Assembly (NCBI GenBank): GCA_019400425.1
Contig: JAFREE010000223.1
Location: 1 to 30,310, forward strand
Reading direction: 5' to 3'
Length of the DNA: 30,310 bases
Origin: Hymenochaete sp. R1
Taxonomy: Eukaryota > Basidiomycota > Agaricomycetes > Hymenochaetales > Hymenochaetaceae
Numbering within the stretch: the stretch's first letter is position 1; each line of letters starts with the position of its first letter. The notes beneath the pieces were generated by a model that made no database searches, was not told the origin of the DNA, and worked only from the letters and a program-made list of their open reading frames with translations. A program made the translations under genes and the position numbers. Below are positions 1 to 10,730 of this stretch, in pieces.

Positions 1-435
1 TGAATGACAATTCAGAAGTCGGTCCGTAAAGGTCATGTCGTCCTATTCTTGCCATCCCTCTCGCCGATACAACGACGGCCTGAAAAGGGATTGTTAGCGG
101 TTAGTGGAGCCGCAGGCGATCCGAATTTGCAAGATGGCGGTAGTGACGGCGACAGCTATGGTTATCAATACTTTTCAACTTCCGCGACCATCACTGTTCC
201 ATTCTTCACTTCCTTCTGAGTCACCGCGACTACGATAGGCGTGCGAGCGCCTGCTTGTCCTTGAAAATATTCATGATCCTCACTGAAGTTCCCTCTTTAT
301 GTGTTGTGCATATTTATGGACATGAACTGTCGACTCTTTTCCCCCTTGCCGCTGGGTGTGGGAGGTTCGTCCTACTCTTGCCGTATGAACTGCAATAACG
401 ACTTCGACGCTTAATGCCATCCGAGGTTGGTACAG
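1..435. other. Left edge, no resolved gene
   Basis: The first 435 bases hold short open frames but nothing that can be tied to a family. An acceptor-like GTACAG at 430-435, preceded by a pyrimidine-poor TTAAT stretch, suggests that exons of the following plus-strand gene lie here or beyond the edge. The ATG at 316 begins a short open frame that could be a first exon, but no donor with convincing consensus and the required phase was found. Confidence 0.3.
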
Positions 436-2009
436 GTTTGCGACTCGCGAGACGAAATGCTTCTCTATTCGATGGAGTGCATAAGCACACGCTGCTGGTA
501 CTCTATCGTGAAAGAGTCGGCCGTATCTCAGCAATCGTCAGCAAAGAACGCGTGGTCGCAGGTCTCTTTCGAAGACTTGAGGTACGTTTCTCAGTTCCTG
601 GTTTGCTGAAAAAATTACCGAGCAAACATTTCACGAGTTGACTTCGTTTCCAGACCGATGCAACAACTTTGGCCGAATTGTGTGTGAGCCCCTTACGGTA
701 CGATTGTCAAAGTGCATGCTGAGATCGTTGTCAGGTCCAGAAAGAAAAAACGATTGCCAGAGAGTTTGTCACTCAAGGGAATAGTGACGGGTTATACAAG
801 CTTACAAATAAACCAACCCTGATGTACTTGTGTCGTGGAATCCGTGGTGTTGAAGTAGAGGCGAGCAAGTCGGAATTGATAAACATTCTCTTATCCATGC
901 CCCAGGTGAGCCGTTGTAGCCGATGTCCAAGACCCGGTCTCAGAAAGTTGATCATCAATACAAGCAGGAAGTTGTCAATTCAGTCGAAAACGGTGACCTT
1001 CATATATCGCCCAGTCCAGTGACAGGAAAGAGAAAAAGCCGCCCATTCTTTTCTGTGCTCGACGCTTTCGCCCCGCCGCACAAGCGTCTTCTCCTTGAGA
1101 GAGATATTGAAAACATGCAGGTCCGTGCTATCTTGTATGATTTCTGATGCTATCTTTATGGAGACAATACTCATAGTGTGCTCAACTTCCAATTGCGCAA
1201 GCCCTTTCCGTAGAGAACGATGTTAGTTCTGAGAAGGATACGTACGTCGTTCAGAGTTTTGTTTTGGAGTGCCTCTTTACGGATCCGATGCATATTATAA
1301 TCCTAACCATCAGGCTTCCGAAAGCGCTATCAATGGCAGCAAATGTTGAGCATGACGGATGTAAGGAACAAGGTGAAAGCTCGATACTGGGGCAGTCATC
1401 AAATGTAAGTAAATAAACCTTATGTGCCCCTTTCATTGAACCTAATTGTAGCCTCCAGACGTCCATTTCTGCCCTTTACGACACGGTAGAGGATGAAGGC
1501 GAGTGCTTTGACGCGGGTAAAGACCTGCCTCAGTACGACGTAGGGTTACCACTGCCAACACTAGCGGACCAAGCAGACCATTTCATGGGTGAGAGAAGGT
1601 GAATTGAGTGATTAGTCGACTTGAAGTTCTAAATCCAGCAACTCGTCGGGTGATCGATTTGACCTTTCTACCAGGTACCCACGGGACGTTCGAGTTCCCG
1701 CTCGAATTTACGGGAAAAGGGAGAACCTAGTGCACTACAAGGAAGTCTACGTTCCAAGGCTTAATTGTGGTGGTATAAGTTATAACGAGCTGGACCGACT
1801 ATGTGAGATTGAAGCTGGCCAGAGCTGCGGAGTTCGTCTCGTCTCCTTTTATCGGTCTCGTTGTCATTGCTCACAAAGCCACTTCCTGTCAGGTGCTAGA
1901 TCCAAGCAACAAGCTACCTGTGCATCGCTTCAATGAGAAGGCGATTGAAGCAGATGAAGTTGAAGAGCTACTTAAAAAGCTACATTTTCTAGCAATTGTC
2001 GTCGAATAA
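436..2009 (+). CDS. Unrecognised gene with at least ten short exons
   Basis: I do not recognise the family. The exons are 436-581, 654-681, 735-905, 944-1120, 1177-1241, 1314-1404, 1459-1588, 1639-1674, 1731-1831 and 1893-2009. They are separated by GT-AG introns of 72, 53, 38, 56, 72, 54, 50, 56 and 61 nt. Every junction keeps the reading frame and the last exon ends at TAA 2007-2009, which is strong evidence for a real gene. The first in-frame ATG is at 457, but an acceptor-like CAG at 433-435 suggests upstream exons. The protein is roughly 350 residues, mostly hydrophilic, with no obvious membrane segment or signal peptide. The part from 800 to 900 (motif LCRGIRGVEVE..KSELINILL) has the spacing of a SAP-like helix-extension-helix, and the tail (EADEVEELLKKL) is helical and acidic. 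The exon at 1639-1674 is the weakest: using a donor at 1599 instead of 1589 gives another open frame that stops at 1936. Confidence 0.55.
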
Positions 2010-3607
2010 GCAGCACTTTCGACCTTGAGCTTGTTGTCGGAATGGCTCCGTATGTTTTCGTAATAAATAGTGCAGGCTATATGAGGTTGAAACAGAGAAT
2101 AAAGAATGAGGAAAATAAGACGAATTTCGGTCCGTGTTGTCTACCTACAGATGTCTTGTTTTACCTCAATTGTTTTGTCGACTTCCTACGTCCTCCCAGG
2201 AGATCAATGTAGGTTTTCTGATTTTCTGTAATAAAGGTGCGCCGTGGTACTAATTGCACACATGTACAGTCCGTCAATGACGAAGGGCCAGTGTAAATGT
2301 ATAAATGATTCGAAGGAGGTCAGTCTTTCTGATTTACGTATCTTTTCGAATACGAGGCTATTATCGCATAAATCGAAGAACGACGTATATATATACGTCG
2401 TTGCCTTCGCCGCTCTCATTGACGAGTAAATTGCGCCTTGAGATGGGATGTAGTCGGGCATGGAACACTCGGTTGATGTTTTATCGTCTTTGTGTCAAGG
2501 TGAAGTATCTGCAGGCTCAGACAACTTCTTTGCCCCCATCCCATCCCTTATGCGTTCTTCAGCTCGACGCTCTCTTCTCGAGCATCCATCAGCTTCCTCT
2601 CTCCCGTCAACCGTTTCACCTTTCTCTTCCTTTTGGACTCCAAGGCCCAAAATGTGCCTTCGGGACTCCAAAAGCGCTCTTGCTTTCGAAGCACCAAGCG
2701 CGCACATCGAGCGGACGATTCTAAGAAACTCCCGAGACTGACCCACGACTCGCACTTTGCATTTGCGACAGCCAAAAAACGTTGTCGTTCATTCCCGTCT
2801 TTCCATCTCAGAAGCAGCAACAGCTCGTGCTCGCGGGTGTACTGCGCACGGCATGGAAGCATGGTGTTGTGTTGTGCAGTGTTGAGGCGTGTCAGGATGT
2901 CGTGACCTTGCTGACGATGCTGAGTTCGAGTCCGGCAGAGGTTGAAAGGCGGAGGGGAGGCCTAGGATATTTGGATTTTTTGCGACCTCTTTCGACCTCA
3001 TCGAACCCATTTTGCTGCAAAGATCCGTTCAAATCCTCGGTCACCCCGTTTATTTCGTCCTCGTCCTCACCAGCACTAGTAATAGCGTTCCCTTTGCCTT
3101 TGTACCACGATACCCCAATAATCCTACCCCGCATACCCACGTGTTCCTTCTTTTTTTCCGTAGACACAACCACCGGCATCACGCAGCGGGCTCGGCGTGC
3201 AGTCCACCACATCCCGAAAGCTTGCACCCTAGACTTTTGCACATTCGTCTACGGGGACAAGATCCCCTTCTTACTTTAGAAGCGCCTTGGGTACACGCCT
3301 TTATCAAAAGTGTAGACTAGCGGGTCTGATCAAGAGCAAAGAGCGATTTATACTTAGGAGGCAATTTCAAACTTCGGCACCCGTCCGGTGGCAATACTCT
3401 TAACTTTGTTTCGCAACCATCCACTCCACTCCGTCACCGCCTTTTTCTATATGGCACTCGCTATTAAAAGTGACGTAGTCTTTTGTGACCTCACTCGCAT
3501 GGAAAGGGCTCGGCGAAACCCGAACAATGAGCAAGCAAGGACGAACTACCGTGCGGTTTGGGTGAGTGCCAAAGACACGACTGATGGTTCCGTCTATTCT
3601 TCGCCCT
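2010..3607. other. Intergenic stretch, CT-rich
   Basis: Open frames here (for example plus strand 2782-3279 and minus strand 2892-3242) overlap each other on opposite strands and show no family motif. The plus strand from about 2500 to 3350 is rich in TCT, CCT and TTC runs, as fungal promoter and UTR sequence often is. At 3460-3582 a short open segment ends at a good donor, GTGAGT, with acceptor CCACAG at 3608-3613. It leads in frame-broken fashion into the CHD1 relic, and its own sequence does not look like CHD1. Confidence 0.4.
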
Positions 3608-5215
3608 CCACAGGTTCGACAAGTACGACACCTATGACAATAAGAGGCTCGATGAGATGGACCTTGAAGACGTGCTCAACCGTACCGAGTAGCACAAAAT
3701 AATGCTGAAGGCGCATCGTTGGGTAGAGAGCCTGAGGGCTTCTCGGATTCATTCACAATCGCATCGTCTCTAATATCAAGAACAGCATGTACTGGAAAGA
3801 CATCATTCGGCTGAAGGAGCGTATGCGGCTCAAGAAAAATGAAGAAAAGAAGATGGTGGAGCAAGCAGAAGCATTGAGGGAACTTTGAAAGAAAGCAGGC
3901 CCCGGTTTCGTACAAAGGCATGATTATTGCCGCGGCTCCGCTGCGCGCATGCAACTTCGGAGAAAGTATTACTTCAAACTAAGGACACCTGTATCTTCTC
4001 GAAGTACTACGGGACGGGGGATTCTGGGGCTTAAACAAAGGGACATTTGAGTACCTGTGAGGAGTATGCAGCAGTGGGGAGGACAACGATACGATATCAT
4101 TGTCAGTGATTATCTCATTCTATCCTTGCATGTGGTCCGACTGATTTGTGGGTGTAGGTGAACGAAGCAAAATTCCAGGACGACAGATGAAGGCAAGATC
4201 TTATCTCAGAGACAATCGTTGACCTCGATGACCAAGAAGTCGCGCGCAATAATGCAGAAAGCGAGAACGCGTTGGGCGAGGTGAAGTGCTCACGAACGTC
4301 CAGACTCCAGAAGAGCAAGCACTCATCACATACGTACTATGGAGGCCGTGCTTAGTCAACATCTATCCGGAGGATTTTTTTGGAATGTATCCGCCCTTCG
4401 ACTCTTCGAGACCTTACAAGAGGAGCCTTTTGTCTTAAATGTTAGACCGACTCGGGCGCTCGCTCGCTCGATCGATCTGTACAATTGGATTCAAACTACT
4501 TGCCGGTGCAGTGCTTTCCTGTACGCGGCTTCGGGAATTGGGAGGTCATCCAGAAGAACCCTAAACCCGGACTTGATAGAAGATTTTTGAAAGGGGCGAG
4601 ACGATTCGGAATGAGGATGTGTCAACCAAACACGCCACCAATTCGATTCATCCGGTGCGCAGGGGTAGCTTTCAACCTGATTCTTTGACAGTGTACAACG
4701 AAAAGTTGGTTCATACGAAATCTCAGTGTGTCGATGCTCTCGCCGCCAACACCGTCCTCTTCGTGCGCGTGTTCGACACATGGCGGGAATATTGTTAAAA
4801 AGAAGGTGGGGCCTTCCGCGGGGGTGTGGGGGGGGGGGGGGGGGTTCAATTGAGAGCCTCAGTGCCGATGAAGGGGGCGACTAAGACGAGGAAGCTGTGG
4901 ACGACGTTCACTTTCGCGGATTCATAATAATCTGATGACCGGTGTGTTCACCATGCCTTTGAAGTAAAAATACAAGCGTTAACTTGTTCCTCACCTTATC
5001 CATGTATGAAGGCGTAATGAAGGATGAGCTAAGAGCAGTGAAGAAGCAGTTCACTCGCACTAGTGGAGAAGTGCTCCTGGCAGCAAGGTTACGAGTCTTA
5101 CGACCCTCAAAGACTCGATTGTGCTGTTTTTAGCCCATTGACATTGTTTTCGAGAACAAACGCGCTGCGAGTGAAGATGTTATCGGTGGAAATGCCACCT
5201 CGTGACGTACCGTCA
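3608..5215 (+). pseudogene. CHD1: CHD1-type chromatin remodeller, C-terminal relic
   Basis: CHD1 is a nuclear SNF2-family ATPase with chromodomains that spaces nucleosomes. Only the part after the helicase is seen here, in the expected order but in changing frames. At 3615-3692 is the post-helicase motif (RLDEMDLEDVLNR), broken by TAG 3690-3692. At 3704-3770 is the EGASLG..GF segment. At 3772-3888 is the YWKDIIRLKER linker. At 4030-4104 is LKQRDI*VPVRSMQQWG, the start of the SANT/SLIDE-like DNA-binding region, with TGA where the family has Arg. A still recognisable intron spans 4102-4158. At 4527-4690 lies GFGNWEVIQKNPKPGLD, the SLIDE signature. At about 5010-5060 is DELRAVKKQF, and at about 5109-5205 is the KDSI..RWK.HL tail. 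Numerous stops and frameshifts and a 17-G run at 4828-4844 mark it as dead. The ATPase part is absent, so this is a truncated duplicate rather than the cell's working gene. Confidence 0.78.
4828..4844 (+). repeat. Homopolymer run of 17 G
   Basis: Seventeen consecutive G residues lie inside the CHD1 relic. The length may be unreliable in sequencing, so frame statements across it should not be trusted. Confidence 0.95.
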
Positions 5216-8200
5216 CGACAGTCACGTACATGACCTTCGCTCCCCCTCCTTTTTTTGCCTTAGTTCCCATACCCATTCCAACTAGATTTGTCACCGTTTT
5301 TAAACCTTCTTCAACGGATTCAAATCACGCGATGAAGATTCCAGCAACTTTTTTCAAGACGGAACGACGTAAAGCACTCCAGATGACAAAGGAACAATGT
5401 ACAACCAACTGGATAGTACGACATCGCTCGGAGACTCGACCAGACAGGAGGCCTCTGGGTGCACCGGTCATGGACGTGAACTTTCCTGCAATGACGAACC
5501 GGCTTTCACGGCCTCGCTAACATTCAAGCAAGATTCTTCGATTGTATACCAGGGTTTGAAGTCACAGTGTTCCATATAGCTTCGATGGATTCCTCATGAA
5601 GGGACCAGATGAGCGTATTTGAAGCGATTGGACAGAGCTCCGCCAATGACCACCTTGATGACACAGACTCTCCTTGGTTTATCGGACACATTCGCTAGTG
5701 CATTCATAACTAAGCGGGCTATACTATCACAGCGCAAGACCGTGACGCCTCCCTTCCAGCCGTTGCTCAACGGTAATTTTGCATCATGGATTCGAAGTGT
5801 CCTGGCCCGCTGGCCGGCATGGAATGCTGCTCGCATTTACTACATCTGACTTGCTTAATAGGCGCCCACAGCGGTGTCAGGCCTTTGGGGAACGGGAAGG
5901 ACTCGGAAGATCTTAGACTCATACGGGATGAAAAGTACGAAATGGTGCGTTCGTTCTCTGTCATGGCGCCTAGTGACTACGTTTTTCGGGTCAAATGAGA
6001 GAACGCGTTCACTGAAAGTAGTTCTGAATCACCAGGTAACCATCTGCCTATGATATTTTCTCTGAAACATCTCAATGCAATCTTCTCAGATGTGGGCTTG
6101 GACTAGTAGGCGTAATCTGTTGTTGCTGGGTACCGGTAGTGTGGGTCAAAGTTACTATTGGTACTGCTTCTACTCGCCCAAAGATCTAGAGGAAGTCGTA
6201 TATGCCCACGCGCCAGCGAGTAGCAAAGTAAAATCGTGGTAACAACTTTGGTCCCCTCTGGTCAGTCATATTCTCCGATGCTTTGTCAGAATGGAACGTA
6301 GAGGCGAGCGAATCAACTTTCTTATTGGTCTAGTACTATTCTCATGATTGCTTGTAAATTATACAGCGTCTCACCGACTCGGAGAACACGGCTTTGATTT
6401 TCTTCAAGGATACTTTCTCTGAAAGCGTGTCTGATAGACATTCGAGCGATACTGGACGTGTCATACCGAGTACATTTCCGGCGTCTCCAACATGTGCCGA
6501 ATCAACATCCCGACGAACAAGTAAGATGGTATGCGTGCTCCAAAGAGACCTAAAAAACCGTAAGAGAGAACGAAGATTTTCTAAGTATTTCTCAGTTTCA
6601 TGCAAACTACTGGCACGGTTTACCTCCATTGTGGCCAACAGAGCCCCATCTTCGAGGCGCCGTAGAGGCGTAGGCCCTCTTGTTCCTTCTTCCGCATACT
6701 CGTCTTGGGACATGCTGCCGACTCGGAGCAAAGCATTGCTGATCCTCAAGTCCTCTCACACCCATACGCTTAGAAAATTAAAATGACGTGCACGAAGTGT
6801 GTTACTATTCAACAGTCTACCGTTTTCCTAACCATTTTGAAAACATCCGAGTCCATGCTCCAGCCGATCCATAGTTTACCGAGACCGGCTGCAAGGTTCT
6901 AAAACCCCACTTTTCTCCACCCATGTGATCAAACAACTGTTCTAGTAATCCTCGACGCTCTCCTTTCCTACTACATCCTGCCCCTTAGACTTCTTCAGTA
7001 TCATTGCTTCCTTTTTAATACACAATATTCTCGAAATCCCATCATCCTTTTCGTTCGTTATCCGGTCGACAAATGACGTGATGGTCACAGGCGAAGACTC
7101 TGCCAGTGGTACCGGATCTTCTTTTCAGAGCTTAGGAACATTATCCTCATAGTGTTCAGTTGAATATCCAGCCCTATCCGAGTCCGAACACACAATAAGC
7201 TTAAATTGTGCCCTTCGGCAAGTCTTCAATTCCCTCAGCTTCATCGTCTATCGACTCTATCCCATCGGCATCGAGACCAAAACTTTATCCCCGCCGTCCC
7301 CGGCTTTTCCTCCCCCTCCCTCCCCCCTCTCTTGTGATGCTAACAAACTCTCCCCTCTCTATCTCCGTTTGACTTCAGTTGGGCTGGCTGAATCGAAAAG
7401 CGCGAACGACTCGGAAGGCGCCCTCACACTGGCAGATCCTTAACTACGGCTCACGGACACTGCGCTTGTCCTCAGGCTGAGAGTGCCAGCACCGGTAACC
7501 CACACCTTCATCTCGCCCATACACGCCATTCCGCTCCCGCTTCTTCATAGTCTCTCGCACAAGATTGAGACGGTCGTCGTCAAGGACATTGTAGAAGAAG
7601 AGTTAAATAATCAACAGAAACGTGAAGGCTTTTTCAAGTTTATGATGAGATAGTGGAAAGAGTAGGGGACGTTGAGTGAGAAGTGCTTCTACGGCGGTGG
7701 TTTGACCTTGCGAAACAAACGGAAGGGGAAAAGTAGTGGATGATGACTCGGATCCGAGTCATGATGAGGGTGCGATCACGGCAGTAGCCCACCGGCCGCT
7801 TCGACAAACAAAATGCGGGTTGTCACATCCATTACAGTGAGATCCACTCGTAAATACATATTAGCTGTGCGTCTCCGAGTCCATATATAAGTTAATATAA
7901 CGCACGCATGATTCTATTTTTAAAAAGGATTCGACATCTGATACATTCTCTACGACTTCAAGTTCTGCCTCGAGCTAACTAATATTTCTGGTCAACCCTT
8001 CGTTGCCGAAACCATCTTTGCAGTCCTTAAGCTCTGATTGGAGTACATCGCGAATGTGCAGTGGAGCACCTTGACTAATAGTTTTAAGCCGCCCCTCATA
8101 GGTAGGGCACGGTGGAGTAAAAGCGCGAGAGCCGTTGTAAATCAATGCACCTTTAAGGCAAGAAAAGATCGTAAGCAATCATCTTTTACATAACAAACAA

Positions 8201-8430
8201 AAAACTCACCGACGTCCTCACCCCTTCCCCCTTCCACCTTACCCGGGCCGCCCCTACGACAGCACTTTCAAATCCCACACGATCCACTCAATGTCTTGTT
8301 TTTCCTTTACATTACCTTCAACACTGTTCTGACCCCGTCGTCCTCTCGCAGCCTTCTCTACGCGGGCTTCTGCAGGAGTGCTGCCTCAATGAACGCGAAA
8401 CTCACAGATGCAGTTTGGACGGGGACATCC
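5216..8430. other. Long stretch with no supported gene
   Basis: Beyond the CHD1 tail, 5397-5576 is an open plus-strand segment with no recognised motif. At 6342-6786 both strands are open at once (135 and 130 residues), which is more likely chance than two genes. From about 6840 to 7560 the plus strand is strongly CT-rich and nearly free of ATG-started frames, like degraded promoter or transposon-derived sequence. A minus-strand frame at 7975-8178 reads plausibly but matches nothing I know. A TATATAAG at 7883 has no LTR-like termini that I could find around it. Confidence 0.4.
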
Positions 8431-10730
8431 TCATGTTAATAAGATGAGATGGTAATATCAGTGATACCTTGATTACTAGGAGTTTTTTGACAACATGGGC
8501 GACGAAAAATGAGTGGGAACTTGAAGGAGCCTAAGGGCCCGAGAAAGAGAGATGTTAATGAATGTGTATTGGGCGGCGGCGTGCGATGGGCTGTCAAGAT
8601 GACATATTTAGGCAATGTAGATGCATCAAATGACGCCGTTCTTTCGAGGAGCAGAATCGAATCCGTGCTTGTAAGCATCAATGAACTGTAGTTTACTGGT
8701 GCCTACAAATGAAAACAAGTGTGTCCAGCAACCTCAGTTTCCACAGGTTCAGTAAGGGGAACAATTCAGTTGACCTCGAAGCAAATGTTGAGCAAGACCT
8801 GCCCTTGATGAGAGCTGAGGACCTGAGGACCGTCTCTCGCAGACAGGCCTCACTACTACGTCCAACGGGATCGGAGGCCTTCGTTGTCTGATCCAGCCAC
8901 GGATCGAGGAAAGGTGGGTATAATAGTGGTTTACATGTCATTTGGGACCTTCGCTTTCATCGGTGCGTGGGATAAATCAATAGGAGAGAAGAGATCGCTT
9001 TATACTGCATGGAACGCTGGAACCTGACCAGAGAGCACACACAGCTTCGGCAGCTTTTTGACGGCATGTAGATGCACCATGGCACATGTAAGTATGCATT
9101 AAAATCATATTCGAGGGTAGGATAGTATGCATACGAATGAGCATCGAGGATTGGAAGATCAACTTGGCTCTTCAGAAGTTCAGCTCCGAGGCGTTGGCTC
9201 ACTTCAGCTCTCTCACTTCCTTGCCGCCCATGGGGAAAAATCGAAAGGCGAGTGTTATGCGAATTTCGAAAGTATTTGCAACACTCTTACTCGAAAGTTA
9301 CTAGTAGCTGGTATCAATCTTTACGAAAGCGATGCTGGCGGAGGCTTTTGGATGAACAAGGACTCCAAATACCACCGACCATCTTGCAGAGGACACATTC
9401 TCGAAGTGAGAAATGCAGAAACACATCGATATGACTTGGGAACGCTTTGGAAGTATTAAAGGTTCGTGTGTATTTGCGGAGGTTCTGCCACGGCTGTCGC
9501 TCCGGATTGAGGCGCCGTCAGTATCGCCGCAGGTGCAAGTAAATAAAGCGTGGTGCCTGAAGGTGGTCCCACAGCCTGAGAAACACCGGATTGGAATAGC
9601 AAATTTGCGAGTGCATTAGATCATTGAAGTGGCAAAGGAGCCGTTCCAGATCTATTGAGGATATTTCCAATCATCATGATGGGCCCTTAGGGACGCACCA
9701 GAGGAGGTTGACAAGAAGTCGGCCGAAAGATCTGCGAATGATGATGAGTGACACAGGAGACATAACACAATAAGATGGCTGGACATAATTTGAACGGGGT
9801 GTAATATTTATTGATTCTGTGTTTTCGAATTTATTGTGTTGACAGATTTGGAAATATATCCTTACTCTGGCAGGAAGATAAGAATATGTTTCCGAATTTT
9901 GTCTGCCTCGCAGATCTTGAAACATAGAATCAATAAGTATTAGCGTTCAAGTCAAATATGTTCACCCATCTTGTGGTAATATGTCTGCTGTGTGAGTTGA
10001 TTGATTCATCAACCACGATTCGATACCTTTTATCCAGCTATGTGTTAAGTCCTACTGCGAAACTTAATCAATTATCCGTAAGGGAGTAACAGTTGAATTC
10101 TATGGCAGTTGTCAGTGAGAATATCAAGCAACGTTTGAAGAGACCCAAACAAACCTAAAACATGATGCTGCTCGTCGAATGCCAATGGGATGTCGAAATT
10201 TAAGACAAATCGGAGCTACTTGTTTTATCTGCACTGTGCACGAGTCGTAGGTCTTCTTGCAGGCAATCATCATTCATCAAACGTCTGCTTGTCATGCATT
10301 CCAGTTGTCTCTCCCATATTGATTTTTTGAAGATGTTGAGCGCGCTAAGGTTTATTTCAGCACAGCAGTCACACAATGTAGATGAAATGTTTCCCGGCTT
10401 CGTAACTGAGATGCCTTGGGCATAAAATGTGTTTTTCCTACCGAAGGCCACGACCGATGTATCATAATGCCTGGCGGAAGTTAGTGATGGTTTGATTCGG
10501 AAACACCCATAGTGCATAGCAGATTGTCATGGGTTGGAAGGTAACAGACAGGCTGATTTGGGCGTAAGTTTTGCACTTTGTCGTGGCTCTAGTGGCTCGT
10601 GTAATTGCTGCCCATCCTTCTCCAAAATGTAGACGGGGCAACGACTGGCAAGTTGAAGCTCACTTGCAAGTTGCGTGGGATTTCCTAGCTGGAAACGTCT
10701 GCCAATGGCCTTAAACTTGAAGCTGTTCAA
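8431..10730. other. Exon-like fragments without a consistent gene model
   Basis: A plus-strand segment 8509-8670 ends at a good donor (GTAAGC) with a good acceptor (TTTCCACAG ending at 8747), but the frames on the two sides do not agree, so this is a decayed gene or chance. At 9127-9459 a plus-strand frame of 110 residues (with GGGFWMNKDSKYHRP) is open but unrecognised. On the minus strand, 10527-10730 and 10200-10517 are two successive open frames that could be exons or one frame-broken relic. None shows a domain I can name. Confidence 0.3.

Noticed and set aside
2782..3279. 165-residue plus-strand frame
   Set aside because: Rich in Ser, Pro and Phe from CT-rich DNA, with an antisense frame of similar length; more like promoter sequence.
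6342..6786. Overlapping open frames of 130-135 residues on both strands
   Set aside because: Neither resembles a known protein; mutual openness suggests composition rather than two genes.
7840..7920. Second LTR suggested by TATATAAG at 7883
   Set aside because: No TG...CA termini, target duplication or similarity to the solo LTR could be found around it.
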